From Larus michahellis (lineage: Eukaryota > Chordata > Aves > Charadriiformes > Laridae), in assembly GCF_964199755.1 (NCBI RefSeq), contig NC_133897.1, forward strand, positions 111,414,037 to 111,478,036: a stretch of 64,000 bases of DNA, written 5' to 3'. Shown here in pieces: positions 12,001 through 26,100 of this stretch. The notes below the pieces were generated by a model. The model was given only the letters and a program-made list of their open reading frames with translations. It searched no databases and was not told the origin of the DNA. Within the stretch, counting starts at the first letter, position 1; the number at the start of each line of letters is the position of its first letter. The translations under genes were made by a program, and so were the position numbers.

Positions 12001-15000
12001 TGCTTCTCAGTTATAAATAATACAACAATTGATTAAAATACAAAGGCAAATTAAAGTTTAATATTATTATAGAATTGATAATATAAGAGAGATAATTTAA
12101 TCAACTAATGAAATTTTCACCTCCTCGTCTTCATTAGAGTCTTCCTAAAAGACAGTAAATTTGTCAGTAACTAGATGTTTCTTTTTAATGCCTTCTTCTT
12201 GCATTATTTTGAGATTAACATAGCATGCTTGTAAAGTGCCAGAGAAGAAGAGGAAGGCCACAGAAATTTCTTACAAAGACACGCTCCTATGAGTTAAAGG
12301 AGGCAGTGAGAAAAAGTTCAGGACACCTGATTCAGTGGAAGTGATATTTTTATCCTAAAGATTTGTGCTGGATTTAGCACACAATATAGAGTTTATGGCC
12401 TGCGATGGGATGACCAAGGCCTGACCTGACATAGAGTTAGAATGGGGTGGACAGGCAATTCAACCACTGCCATAAAGCATGACAGTATCAAGTTAACCCA
12501 TCAAAATTGTTTAAAGAAATTTGAGCCAGCTGAATGAGTCTGCATTGCATCAGAGCTTTACTTCACAGCCACATTTTGGGCAGAGGATCGGAACATTAAC
12601 TTTACTGCCATGTCAAACCACAGCTGCTACATCCCTTACAGGTGAGGTCTTTGCCAATTTTAATAATGCAGGCAAATGCATTGCAATAATGCACCAGCTA
12701 CTTGCAATTGTAATAATATGTGAATACGTTTCCACTACACACAGTGAATAAAACCAAAATACATTGGACCTTAGTACTTTAGCCCTGTGTAAAAAATTTT
12801 CTTCCTATTCTTTCAGTTAATTTTTTATTTTATTCTTAACTTTTGATTATTTGTATTTCTTGAGGTTGTCCTATGCAATTATTAAATTGGGTTTTTTCCA
12901 AAAAATACATTCCAGAATAGATTTTCATTCATGGCAGAATGATCATTACTTTTGAAATTCAGGACAAATGTTTGGGTCATCAAGAATTGACTTAAAGGCT
13001 AACTCCAGGCACACATTTTAGAAAACCTTGCCCTATAGTTTCCAGCCTAGAGTTATGAAAATATACTGGGGGCTTTGGGTTTGGGGGTTTGGTCTTTTGT
13101 TTGATTTGGTGGGAGGGTTTGCATCTTTCCTATTTCTTTGGCAGAACTCTAGTTATCTGACGTATCTGAAAATTATCATTTGCAAATAGACACTGGAAAA
13201 TAAAACCATGAATGAAGCATTTACACAGTATGGCATGAGTGAAAATCCATGTATTTCCACAGCTATGGCCCTCACTTCCCAGCCTGGCCTCCACATCGGC
13301 CGTGCCAGCAGAAACACATGGAAGCTGTATCACAAATAGGATCAGGGAACAGTTTTGATTTGAAAAAAAAAAGTAACCTCTTAAAAGGATGCTGATTTTT
13401 TTCTGCTAAATTTGGGCTCTGAACTATATATCCACATATAGATCTATACAACACAAGTGGGAGGAAAAAGTGGCCAATGGGAGACAGAAGCTCTTGCAGC
13501 CAGCAGAGCTGTCAGAGGAAATCTGTGCCCAACCACAGCCTTAGAAACCAAAACTGTTCTGCTAGCTTAAATGTTTTCACATACAAATAAAATAAATATG
13601 ACTGGCCTTACTTGCTGACGCGTGTCTGCTAACAAACTAAATCTGTTAACAGGAATAGAGATGCATAGCAAATAGGTTTTGTATTTACTGAAGCACAGCG
13701 CAATTAACAAGGGGGTGAGCTAGCTCAGAAAAAACTTACTTAGCTGAGGGAGCCAATTAGTAGATGAAGGGAGTGAGGTAGCCTCCCTCATCAGAAGGAT
13801 GGTAGTGATACCTGCCTATTCCTTCTCTCATGACTCAGACCCAACCACAGCCTTGAGCTGCCTGAAAAAACCATACTCATTTGAGAGGAAGAGTTGAGTG
13901 CTCTGGGGTTTGCTGCTGTTTTTAATGCAACAACAATAAAACACTTTGTCCAGGTCAAAAATCCCAGCTTCTCCTTTCTCAGAGGAGGGTCCTATTGACC
14001 AGATACTATTCAGAGATTGTGGCTTCCTCTTGTTTGATCCTTTTTCAGCTCCAGAGAGCTCACTCTGGTGTAGCTTCAGTAAAAGATTGCCTCTGACAGC
14101 AGTCCTGTAGTCAGACAAGCAAGTCTTTTTCCTTGGGAACTGGGAGGCTTAGGGTTGAAGCCCCTGCCTCTGAGGGGGTGGTGCAGTGGTGCAGGCACCA
14201 CTGCCCTGAAGGACCTTGGGCCCCAAAGCTGTTCAATAAGTGGTAGGCATCTCTTCGAACACATTGCTCAAGGCTATGGTTACGGGGCTCAGTTTCTGCC
14301 TGATGTAACGTTTATTTCACCTACAGCAATGCCAAGTTCAAGTGTAACCGCGATAGCAAATATGTCAGACAGGGTGCAACGGTTAAAAAGACAAGTTCTA
14401 GCTTCCTTTCCCATAACAGGACACGGGGGATCACTCCCCAAGTGAGTGATGCTGGCAGAGCAGGAGAGGAACCAGGAACGCCGAGCTGTAAATAGCATAC
14501 CGATGCATCGTTATCTTTTTACAGCTCTGCCTTGGAGGTTGGAAATGCACATAATCATGACAGGAAGATCAAATTCCAATTAAACTTCCTTTATCTAGTT
14601 TAGAAAAGATATGTCAGGTAGGGAGGTGTGACATCTTTACTAGGATAGTTTCGCCTGGCACACCTGGTTGTACTTCAAGGGGTAAAGATGTTTCTGCGTA
14701 TAACTTCTGCCTCTCTGCATCCGTAAATGGGCTGTAGCAGCACAGCTACACCTCCAGCGAGAAGCTGCACCACTTTCACGTAACTGGTGGTACTAATGCA
14801 AAACAGCTGCTGTCTATAGGGAAGCCCTGGCTGAAACTGAGCATTTGGATTCTCACACACAACACTTCGAGGAGAAATGATGGATTTGTTCGGCCTGTTT
14901 CTATCCTTGTGCTTTTTTGGTGAATCTGTGCTCTGGCATTTTCCTCGGAAATCAACTGTTATATCTAAATACCTTTTTGCATGAACTTTTTCTTTTAGTA

Positions 15001-15194
15001 GTAACTGTACTTGATTTGCTGTTTGCAAAAAAAAAACCCAATAAGACTATTAACAACAAAGAATAATCCCTTCATCCATGACTGTGGTTTTATTCCAAGT
15101 TTTCTGCCCCATATCCCTCCCTTGCATAGCTTTGAAATGGACAATCTTTATTGGTTTCAGACGTGTTTTAATATTTTTGTTTTAAAGGACACTA
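12001..15194. other. Intergenic, nothing recognised
   Basis: A T/G-rich run lies near 13070-13125 and a GC-richer patch near 14140-14260. The short open frames here have no recognisable domains. No CR1 tail or LTR end was found. Confidence 0.4.
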
Positions 15195-15274
15195 GCAAAT
15201 TTTCTTTGATTAAAGAACGGGTATTGTTCTGAAGCAATGGTATAGCTGCCGTCACACTCATCACAGTCAGATAA
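15195..15274 (+). repeat. Duplicated flank A, left copy
   Basis: About 80 bases (TTTGATTAAAGAACGGGT, then TTGTTCTGAAGCAATGGTATAGCTGC) recur at 15539-15618. The two copies bracket the 256-base block, giving an A-B-A' arrangement with a 344-base period. Confidence 0.8.
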
Positions 15275-15276
15275 TG

Positions 15277-15532
15277 TAGGAGAGCTGGAGCTTTGTCTTA
15301 ACACATAGTGAGAAACAAACTAGATAAAATCCATTATCTCATCGAGAACGTTCTGTTGATTTGAGGTTTGTAACCAAGTACAGGTTTTGGCACTGAGAGT
15401 TAAAATTAACTGCTACGAATGCAATGACAATAATAATGACAAAACAAAACTTAAAGTAAGACACAGTTTGCTTTTTCAGATTTATAGAAGTCTATTCTCA
15501 GCAGACTAAAGAAGACTAGGAAAAATAGTGCA
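15277..15532 (+). repeat. Direct duplication, copy 2 (256 bp)
   Basis: Second copy of the block at 11745-12000, same orientation and same length, about 3.5 kb away. Unlike the first copy it sits between two copies of an 80-base flank. Either this block was inserted with a long target duplication, or a 344-base unit was tandemly duplicated and partly lost. Confidence 0.85.
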
Positions 15533-15538
15533 ATTTTT

Positions 15539-15618
15539 GCAATTTTCCTTTGATTAAAGGATGGGTGTTGTTCTGAAGCAGTGGTATAGCTGCAGTCACG
15601 TTGATGACAGTCAGGTAA
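15539..15618 (+). repeat. Duplicated flank A', right copy
   Basis: Matches 15195-15274 with a few substitutions. The similarity ends at about GTCAGGTAACG. The sequence after it does not resemble the 256-base block, so a tandem array does not continue. Confidence 0.8.
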
Positions 15619-16659
15619 CGGACTTCAGACGAACAGTGTCTGAAGATTAGCTTTTGACACAAGGACAAGCATTAAGTCTTTGCAATGTTGTCCAGGCAGG
15701 AGGAAATTCCACCAGCTCTTTTGCTAGTACAGGATGCCCTGGTGACCAAAACCTCCAGTTCCTACAGCAGGAAGTGTGAAGACATGAAACATGCTGCTAG
15801 GATTGGATGCAGAAGAGTAGGGCAATGGCAGTAGTGTGAGTCTCCCCACCTACATCTCCATCTCAGATAGCAAATACTTCTTTCAAGTGCTTGTTCCTGG
15901 CAGCCAAATCACCAAGTGTCCTCCTGTAGCGCTAGATTTATTCACATGAGATTAGGTCTCTGTGTAAGAGACATGCAGGAGTTGAAGCTCACCGAGGAGT
16001 GGATTTTCATCTCAGTGCCTGCTCAAGAACAGGACAGGGCAGAGGTACCCACTATACCATCCGGTGCTCTGAACTGTGGTGCAGAGTAGCAGGGGGAAAA
16101 CTGTGGGGAAAAGCTTCCATTATGGTACAGTACAGGGACATGTCTGGAAAAAAGGCAGTCAAACATTGTCACTGATTTTGAAAGTCAAATTTCTGGAGTT
16201 AAAGACAACAGCTTTTCACTAGCCCCTGACTGCTGCTACAGAAAACGTTACTTCTGATGTTCTTAATACCTGAGCTATTATGTTATAAATCTTTGGTTGA
16301 CAAATCCAACTGCAGAATGAAAGCCTCTGTGGAATAAGCTCTACTAGCATAACTGTAGTATTAATTAACCCCTTACTTATTTTCAGAGTAATCTTTTAAT
16401 GTATAGAAGCCTTTAAAGATACGGGGTTTGGGTTTTCAAACCGTGTGTTTACTGAGCCCTTCTGATAAGAAAACTGCTTTCCTCCCCAGCTTCCCCAAAT
16501 ATATACCCACGAACTTATGACTTGGGCAGTACACAACCTCAAGTCATAACGTGATCCTCTGTAAATCCGCAGGATGCCTCAGTTTTCAGTCTAGAATTCC
16601 TTTGTCTAGAATTCTTTTATGCAGACACTTCTCAGGTCAGATTTCATTTTCCCCATCGC

Positions 16660-17060
16660 AGTGAAAGACTCACCGTGCCCACCCAACAGCATCCACTGCA
16701 GTGACACAGGTAACGGCACACAGTCGGCGGGGCTTCAATCACACACACCATGTTTTCAGTTCAGCAGCAGTTTATTCTCCAGGTAAGATATGTAAGGTGA
16801 TAAAGAGGTAAAGTGTTGTATCTGTGTCAGGAGTAGACACACACACTGAGGACTGATCATCACGGTTGGCTGGAGACAACTCTCAGACAGTGGAGCTGGA
16901 GCAGAAGGCAGGAAACACCAGCTGGTACGCGATCCCTAAGATGGTCGCTCGCCTTTCTCTGTCGGGGGTGAGAAGTTAAAGCAAGCCATGTAAATATGTT
17001 CCACTATCCCCAGTTCCCCTTCATTGGTCCAAATTAAAATTTACTTTATGAATCCTTTCT
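16660..17060 (-). mobile_element. Possible degraded solo LTR
   Basis: Read on the minus strand, a CCAAT box (ACCAATGAAGG, near 17026) is followed some 250 bases later by AATAAACTG near 16772. A region of higher GC and CpG lies between them. This order looks like an LTR promoter followed by a poly(A) signal. I could not find convincing TG...CA ends or a target-site duplication, so the identification is weak and the limits are guesses. Confidence 0.3.
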
Positions 17061-18773
17061 TTTTCAAACAGCATTTGGGAAGCCAGTGCCCTCTGCTTAA
17101 ATCCATAAGATAAGTGGGCTTTTTTCTCAGTATAAAATCAATAAACTTATAGTATTTTGCAAATTCCAAGCTTCCCATTAGATGAACCTCTGCCCTTTGC
17201 TTTCAGTCAGGAGATAAACTATCATACTTAACTACCTTATTTAAAATTAAAGTAATTTTTTCTTTTAAAGCCATAAAGGTCACGTTGGGATTTTACCATT
17301 AAAATCCAGTCAAAATTTTAGAAGTCTTTCAGGGAAACTTTGAGGAGCAATGTAAAGTAGGCATACTTCTGAATACATTTACCTTAAATTATGACTTAAT
17401 ACCTTGTCTAGTTCAACTGTTACTGACAGAGAAGGCACAGTGACCTATCCTCACACACAGAAATACTGATTGATTTCAGAGAAAGCATTGGGAGCTCTCA
17501 GAATATCAATAGGGCACAGCTTTAATGAAAATTCCAGCCTCCAGCTCTTCACAAGAACACTCTATCCAATCTTTAAAGCACATAATGGTAAATTTGGCCA
17601 TAAGTAGTTCAAAACAATTTGTTTTCTAATATGATTTTTTTCTCTTCAAGGACATTTTGACCATAGATTAGGAAATTGTGAAAGTTTCAAGAACAGGTTC
17701 AAACAGATGGGAGCTGAATGTTACACTGAACAGGCTGGCGTGACTTTCAGGTGTGAATGAAGCCTTGTTCAGAAATTCACCCCTTTGCCTCAGCCCATTC
17801 CTTTGGTGTTATTAAAGGTCTCCACCGCAGCATTTTACACACAGAAGTTACTGGATGTCACCTTAGCCATCAGTCGTGGAAAGCTACTCAAAACCATATT
17901 GATGATTTAGGGTTTGGTATCCTTGAGTACATGTGGCTGCCACTATTGCAGCGTGGAAGTGTAAAATCAGATATTCTCTTCAATGGTAGGTTGTTTTACT
18001 GATGTTGCAGAGGTAATACAGATTTTCTTCTTCATCACCTTTGTAGATTACACAATTCAATGATTTTCTGTACAATATTTTCTAATGAATATATAAATGT
18101 GAAAGAAAAAATAATGTCTGTTTCTTTTTTCTCTTAGTTGTTTGGGGTTTTTTTCTTTCTGGACGTGTAATAAATATAAAAATTAAATAAAAAGTGATCC
18201 CGGCCTGGCCAAAAAACTTCTTCTTACAAAGTCAGCAGTGAATAAAGAATACTAAATATTGCACTCTTATTGCTGAAGTTGGTAAAGCAATGACTAAAGT
18301 GGTGTTAAGGACAAATTTGCTACAAAACTGCCTACTCCACTGAAGCTAGCACTGAACTCAAATCACCGAATTGCCAAAAAACGTGTAGTTTCTTCTCTAA
18401 AGACCCCCTGGACTGATCCAACTTAGGCAAGCAACTAGGTAATGCATTGCGACCAGCTACAGTAATTAGCACCTTCTCCATCCACTGTTAAGTGCCTGCA
18501 CAAAAACAAGAGTCATAGTCATGCTGCACTCCAGTTCTGCCACTGGGTTACACTAATTGTGCAGCCACCAAATGTTGAAACTTAATGCAGTGATGAACAG
18601 GATCTTTACTATTCAACTCAGGTGTTTGATTGGGTCTCAAGGAGGTAAAAAATTATACTGTCTATTTGTGATGAAATAGACCACTAAACTTGCTCATCTC
18701 ACTACCACGTTACTTTTGTTATGTGGTACACACTGGTGTTCAAATATCAGTGCACACAAATCATTCATGTGTG
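17061..18773. other. Intergenic, nothing recognised
   Basis: AT-rich sequence without a recognisable gene or repeat end. The 81-codon frame at 17757-18002 has no domain that I recognise. Confidence 0.4.
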
Positions 18774-19389
18774 CTTGCACCCCAGAAGACCAATCGCACC
18801 GTGGGCTGCACCAAAAGAAGCGTGGCCAGCAGGTCGAGAGAGGTGATTCTCCCTTCTGCTCCACTTTCATGAGACCCCACCTGGAGTGCTGTGTCCAGCT
18901 CCAGAGCCCTCGACACAAGACCTGTTGGAGCGGGTCCAGTGGAGGGCCACGAAGATGATCTGAGGGCTGGAGCACCTCTGCTGTGAGGGCAGGCTGAGAG
19001 AGTTGGGGTTGTTCAGCCTGGACAAGAGAAGGCCCTGGGGAGACCTTATTGTGGCCTTTCAGTACCTGGAGGAGCCTATAAGAAAGCTGGGGAGGGGCTG
19101 TTTGCAAGGGCATGTAGCGATAGGACAAGGGAAATGGTTTTAAACTAGAGCAGGGTAGGTTTAGATTAGACATTAGCAAGAAGTTCTTTACAATGAGGGT
19201 GGTGAGACACTGGAACAGGTTGCCCAGAGAGGTGGTGGAGGCCCCATCCCTGGAAGTGTTCAAGGCCAGGCTTGATGAGGCTCTGAGAAATCTGGTCTAG
19301 TTGAAGATGTCCCTGCTTACTGCAGGGGGGTTGGACTAGATGACCTTTAAAGGTCCCTTCCAACCCAACGCATTCTATGATTCCATGAT
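18774..19389 (+). mobile_element. CR1 LINE, 3' RT end and tail
   Basis: A 5'-truncated CR1. The first part matches the end of the reverse-transcriptase ORF (an ASRSREVI-like segment near 18825-18850, then a HLECCVQL-like segment) but is broken by stops and frameshifts. The 3' part is the standard tail: GGTGAGACACTGGAACAGG, GGGGGGTTGGACTAGATGAC, then ATTCTATGATTCCATGAT. It is very like the copy at 33895-34275, and both carry the same unusual CTAGTTGAAGATGTCCCTGC segment. Confidence 0.93.
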
Positions 19390-19615
19390 TTTAGCAGCTA
19401 ATGAGAGTGGCTTTATGTATGCATTATTACGTGCAGGATATTTTGAGAAAGACTTTGCATGCCCAGCTGCAAGGGGCCTGATTTTCAAGGACTGCTGAAC
19501 AGGTCATCCTTAAAAAAATCAGCCCTTTTTGTATTCTTTCCAGTAAGGTGTCTTAAAACATAGTTTCTAAAATCAGTAATCTTTTAAAATTCAGCTTTGT
19601 TGTACTGTGGTGGGT

Positions 19616-20175
19616 TGACCCACCCTGCTGCAACAAAACACCCACCCTGCTGCTCACCCTCCCCTCTGCCATGGGATCAGGAGAAAATATAAGGAAGGTG
19701 ATCAAGATAATGATAGTTTAATAAGGAAAGCAAAAGTGTTGCACACAGGCAAAGCAAAAAGAAGAATTCATTCACTGCTTCCCATCATCAGGCAGATGTT
19801 CAGCCTCTTCCAGGAAAGCAGGGTGCCAGCGTGCACAATGATTACTGGGGAAGACAAACATCATGACCACAAATGTCCTGCCTTCCTCCTCCTTTCCCCC
19901 AGCTTTTGGTGCTAAGCACAATGTCGTATGGTACAGGACGTCCATTTGGTCTGTTGGGGGTCAGCTGTCCCAGCCATGTCCCCTCCCAAGCTCTTGCCCA
20001 TCCCCAGCCACCTCTGGCCTTTGGAGGACTGATTTGGAGAGACAGCCTTGATGCTCTGCAACCCCAGCTCGGCAGCAGCCAAAACACTGGCGTTATCAGC
20101 ACTGTTTGAGCCACAAATGCACAGCGCAGCACCTTACGGGCTGATGTGGGCTCCACCCCACCCAGACCCCATACA
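19616..20175 (-). mobile_element. Solo LTR, avian ERVL-like, about 560 bp
   Basis: Begins TGTGGTGGGTTGACC, the reverse complement of the 3' end of a widespread avian ERVL-type LTR family. It contains the family segments GTCGTATGGTACAGG and GGGTCAGCTGTCCC. On the minus strand it carries ATTAAA as a probable poly(A) signal near 19720. It appears to end at CATACA (20175). The flanks TGTAC and AGTAA match only in part, so a duplication is not demonstrated. Open frames on both strands inside it are by-products. Confidence 0.75.
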
Positions 20176-23100
20176 AGTAACTTTCCAGATTTGATTTGAT
20201 TTCTCCAGGGTTCCTGTAGACTTTGACAGCAGTGGTCTGCTATTCCATCTGTTATTTTGGAATGCATGTTGATTGCAAGCCCACTGGGCAATGAAGCTAA
20301 GTCTTTTTAAATGAATAGTAAGCTAATGCCCTCAGAGTTCAGCCTATGTAGAAGAGGGATTATAGTAAAACAATTTAGAATACTTAAAGCATTGCAGCAT
20401 TGTACTTGGAAAATACCTTAATACAAGTCTAGAATATGTATTATAATGCTTTAATGCCACAGCCTAATTGTTCAATCAGACACTGCATTTCTACCTTTAA
20501 GAAAAATCAAAATTATGAGAGTTTATTACTCTTTAATTTAGAGATTAGAATGTATTATGTGAAGAGGCAAAGACAACAAACTTTACCTTGTCTGTGATGG
20601 TCTTCTTTAAGTAAAATTCCTAGAATAGACTTACAGAACTCTTTTGCAATGTTTGAAAGAAATCTCTTGATGGATGGGTGGTGCCTCAAAAGAGGAACTC
20701 TTCGCTTAGGTTAAACAAAGAACTGGGCAAATGTGCTGTGTTGAAATCCAACTTCTATTCCAAGACAGGTTGCTTGTGACCATATGCACAGATCTGGATT
20801 GCAGCTGCATGTCTGCTCTGAGGCAGAAACACACACACACAACATAAAGAGGGAACAGTTATACATTAGATATGAAAAAATACCTGAAAAGGAGACAAGA
20901 AGGAGCTTTCTAGTAAAGTGCTTGCTTGGAAGACATTTAAGACAAAGAAGCTCTCCGTACCTGATTGCTATGACCCTTGTCAAAGAAATAGGACATTCTG
21001 GGCCTTTTTGGTGAGTTAGGAGTACTTGTTCAGCACTAGGATCCTGGCAGCGTAGACGTAAGCTCCTCACTCAGGACTGGACAAATAGGAAGAACAGCTT
21101 TCTTGTGCATTGTGATTTACTGATTCCACTGTCAGCTTACTTACCTGGAAACTCGGCCTGAAGTCCAGTTAATATATGGAATCTTTTTCCACCGAAGCAT
21201 TGGTTTCCTACATCATCCCCTAAGATCTTGAAGATGGTTTCAACTACGCTTTTGCAATGTGTTTTGTATGGTATAATTGAGGACATACTCTGAAGATGAG
21301 GCAAAAACACAGGTCAGCTAACTTGGCCTACGTGACTTTTACTTCCACTTGAGAGATGTAAAGAGTCTATAAGACAATGTGGCTCCCATTGCTGGCGTTG
21401 TCAGGCTGGCAGCTGAGGTATCCAACTTACCCCGTGTGCATGAGGTAGACTGAACATGGAAGTAACGAACGCACAAAAAATCGCAACTTGTCGGCGCTCT
21501 CTATGATGCGTCTTTCAAAGTGGAGGGGCAGCAGCATACTCTGTAAAATTTCCATAGGTACCGTCTTTACATTCAACCTCTTTGCATTCTTGTGCAGCTG
21601 GATGCCACCTGCCACCCTCCAGCTGTATTTCCCGGTAAATCATTCCAACCGCTGTGAGGCAAATGAGGACTTTTCATAAGAAAAACACTCAAAGCAGCGA
21701 GTGGCTTTAGTACTATATCTTCACCTAGTAAGAGTTTTAGTCTGTAGCCAAATCTTCAAGCGCACTGAATAGCACCTCTTACTTCGTATACATCCTCTCA
21801 TTGATGTAACAGCCTACATGCTCACCTGTTGTGATAAAAATTGTAAAATTTGTATGTAATTATGGGCTACTTTTTGCCTTTATTCAGCAAGAGGATAAGA
21901 GCAATTTGCCTTCAGCTTGTGCAGGTAGTATTGTTTCTTTGTTCTAATTATATCTGACAGGGTTCTAAGGGCTGCAATGTATGTTGCAGGGCCATTGCTT
22001 TCTGCAGAAAAACAATCACCACAGCCAGTGTATAATTATGCCGCACTAATTGAAGCAGAAGACATTTCCTGGGCAGTAATGAGTAGTAGAGAGGGTTTAA
22101 TGGACCAAATAGCTACAGAAGCCAATATCTCAGTCATTCGTTATTCCTTCAGTAGCTGTCCTATGCTAAGGCCAACTCACCAACTACACAAAATATCAGA
22201 GTAAAAGCTAGGTGTACACTGCAATAATATGATCTTTAAAGTTTCCACCAACATATAAAGCTTTAAAGGTGGTATTTTTTGCACCATTAAAAGTCACATA
22301 GTGCCTAGATCTGCAGAATATCTTCACTTCTAGACTGGGATGAGTTGTTGGACAGACGACCAGTGGTAAAACCACCTAACACGTCTCCTTGTTCCACGAG
22401 TGATCAGTTGATCATAACAAATTTATATCTATCTGCCTTTACTTTTTTCTTTTTCTTCTCTCAGGAAGAACAAAACGACTGAGTTGTTTCATAATAAATA
22501 TTTATCATATTACTATAGTTTTTCAAAATAAATATTATCAATGTTTATGATGCAAAGTCCTGCCAGGTGGATGAAAAAGGGGGAACTTTCACATGTGTTC
22601 TGCTCCCTACAGCAGTGTGTGAGAGGCAGAAAAAGCTTTCTCAACTCAGAAAACCATCTTAGATTTCCGGATTAGTGGTCTTGTCTCCTGCTCCTTCTCC
22701 TCCAAGGAGAGTGTTGTCTTTTGTTTGTGATGACTGTGGTTACTCACAGGGTGACTTATCAGCTACAACAGCTCGCCCAAGGAAAGCCACCCGGGAAGGG
22801 TGAGATGGCTTGTCTCACCAAAAACCATCACACGGCGATAAGCAGCCCCTGTCAGGCAGGGTAAACCAAAACAACTGCTAAGCGGTATGACACTGCTGCG
22901 TCAGAAGAACATACATCCCAACTTGTGCTGGTGCGGCCAATCTGCTGCAGATTCTTGTCATGTTTACTCTGAGGTTAATCTGCTTTCTATGGCAGCCCTT
23001 TAAAATCAGACGCAGGCAAGGAAATGCATGAAGAGAAGTTTGAGATTCGCAGTGAAGCAGAAGAAATGTACGCCTATGCTGAGTAATAGGGACACTGTCC

Positions 23101-26100
23101 CTTTTCCTACATTTATTTATTCAGACATATTCAGCCAGAGCACTGGTGTCCAGTGTGACACAGGGCAGTCAAAAAATTACCTCCATCTCTGCAAATATAC
23201 AGGAGCCTGGCAGAAATATCCTGTGCTGGAAAGCCAATTTCTACTTTTCCTGCCTGTATTTACTGTTTTCACACCTCACTGTTACCTTATGACCACCATC
23301 TTCTGTACCAGCACAGAACAAAAATCTCAGCGATGTTTCTGTTACGTTTATGTGTCATCCCAAAGGGCAGGGGGACCAGGAGCTGCTCTTTGTGTGCACA
23401 TCCTTTCTTCACCACCCTGACCCTTTCCTTCTTCTGGGATCAGGGGACAACTACACTCTTGTAGCTACTCCTCACCAGTAATTCAGGTTTAAGAGGGGGA
23501 CTGCAGATAAATGTCTAAAAATCCACATGTGGATACGTAGTCAGTCTCAGAAAACACACCCTGTATGAAAAAAAAAAAAAAAGGCAAAGAAAAGCATTAA
23601 ATTGAGTGAATGATAATAGAGTGCTTAACTTTTACTAGGATGGGCATTACCACCTTGCAAGGCTATACACCGGTTTGCAAGCACTTTTTCCCCTTCACTT
23701 AATGAGCAGTCTTCACTCTTGGAAAAGTATGCTGCCCCTGCTAGTGCTCTGGATTGCTCAGTGTTTTTTGTCAGAGTAACCCTGGGGACAAGAAAAAGTT
23801 GCCCTGCCCTAGGAGAGTGCGGCCACTGTTCTTGGACTCGGGCAGCGAAAATCTTTGATGCGAAGCCGTGGCGAGGAAACCTGACCTTGGTCTTGGGCTG
23901 ACAAAGAGGGGGCTGAATGAGAAAAGAACACAGGACATCGTGACACTCCCAGGTTAAGCGTCACTGGTTTTTCCTCCACAAAGAAACTGACAAAACGTCT
24001 TTTGGACATGTGAGACCGCTCAGCAAAAGGGCAAAGGCAAGTGTCAAAAAAGGACGGATAGTGTGTTCGACAGTCACACCTGCGTAACCACCAGCCTGCT
24101 CAGAATTAATATGACTGTATGATGAGCCTGCATTCTGATTACAGCCCATCTGTGCAAAATCAACACCAAGGAACAAGCTGAAGTGTGAACTAGCTTGAGG
24201 GAATAATTGTGCAGGTTGATGAAAATAAGATGACAACTACGAACCACTTCCTTGGATTGACAACCTTCCTCCAGAAAGAAGGTATAGCGGTCCCATTAAC
24301 AATCCAAACACACTTAGGGTAGCAAAAATAGGCCACCTCCAGCACAAGATGCCTTGATTGCATCAGTATTTCACGTGCATTTATTTGGTAGCACCAGAAA
24401 ATGGAAAGGACAATGACGCTTCTAAACATGGCATACAAATGAGTCCCAATTGCCATCTACTCCTGCTTCCCAGAAGTCTGTAACACAACTTTACTCCTTT
24501 CACAGTATTTTCCACCCTGGGCCTTACTGAAATATCCAGAAGTTAAAATTTTAAAAGGAGCCTAGAAAGGCTAGGGACAAAAAAATCGTAATTTCTTTTG
24601 AACGAAAGCCATATCCCGGTTCCCTGTAGCCTCCTTGGAAATTCACAGCCCCTGCTATTGCGGGAGCTTAAGAGAAATGTTAAAGAAGATAGAGGGTTCT
24701 TGCCTTAAAGAGTCTTTACGTTATTACATTAAAAACTACTGTACTCACAATACACCAGGGTAGACATACACAAGCCTAAACACACAGTACACACAGTGCT
24801 GCTCTTGCTGTGCAAGGGAAAGGGAAAACTCCAAATGCGAGTACCTGCAGCCTTTTGAATTAAATATCCTCCAGAACAGACACCATATGATACATGGATT
24901 TATACTGACGATTTACACTTTAAAAATGCTAAAAAGATTTCAAGTAATGAGGATGGCCAAAAACAATTGTATCACCAGATGCAAATGGTTAATGCAAAAA
25001 GGAGAACTTAAAGATACATTGGAAGTGACTTTAAAGGCTGCAACAGCCAAACACATCATCTACTAATAAAACCCTCTACCATATTGTTACTCTATCCTTC
25101 CAGTTATGACAATGCTCTCATGTGCTTAAGGAAATATCTCAGTTATTTTATGTTTGACTTCTTTTCCCCCATCAGGCTGTAATTTGCGTGTGACGCTAAT
25201 GGCTTTGTCTCTGAATTACAGCTCCTGGCAAATCCTGCTTCTGAATGTGCCTGAAGTTCCCACATGGAAACAGTTTCCAAGCGTTGGGGTATCACTTGGC
25301 TCCTAGCGGTTGAAAGCAAAATTAGTGGGGAAATCAGCAAGGCAAGGGAGCAACTGACTTCTGAAAGAAGATGGCTAATAATAAAAAGGTAATAAAAATA
25401 AAAATATAAAGAACCTTTCAAAATACATGGTTTTGGTTTGGATTCAGGCACGATGCACCCGATGTGGGTATAGCCAAGATTCTCCTGCAAGATAGCTGTG
25501 GGACATCCTCGGCAAAATAGGGACGGGTTATAGAAGACTGTGGGAAAACTCCCTCTGACCACAGTGGAAGTCAGACTGAAGCTTGATCTTAGTTTCACGC
25601 AGCTTTTCATCCCAATAGCACATGCTAGCCAAAGGTTTTCAGAAAGCGCTAGGAGGCTTAAGCATGAACAGACTCACAAAGGTTAAGAAAAGTAAGAAGT
25701 TCACTGTTGTAATACTTCTAGGACTGAAATTAAATGGACTTCTGTTTTGGCATAGGTCTACTGCAAAAATACCTACAGGCTTATACCCCTTCCCTCAAGA
25801 AAACTGTAGCTTGACCATATTTTTCTACGGTGTTGGAGTACCAGGCACAACAGTGGCATTGGGCACATGGGATTTTTTCACTGCTCCCCACAACTCTCAT
25901 GACTGTCACTATCAGGCCTGTGAAGTGCTACCTCCAAATCTGAGACTACAGAGAAAGTCCCGTACCAAATATCAAGGAAACACCCTCTCCCCTTATTTCA
26001 AGATGATCCTGCTGCCTTCAATTCTGACGTTTCAGGTTGTCTTGCCTAAATAAGGGATTGCTTTTCAGAGTATCAGCAAGCCCCCAGCCAAAGAAGATTG

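Noticed and set aside
18694..19263. 189-codon minus-strand frame and similar minus-strand frames at 34 and 36 kb with repeated [17 protein letters not shown] text
   Set aside because: These are antisense readings of CR1 tails, which is why the same peptide recurs at each CR1.
25622..26053. 143-codon plus-strand frame in intergenic DNA
   Set aside because: It resembles no family known to me and has no nearby promoter or splice evidence. Its length is not exceptional in a 64-kb window.
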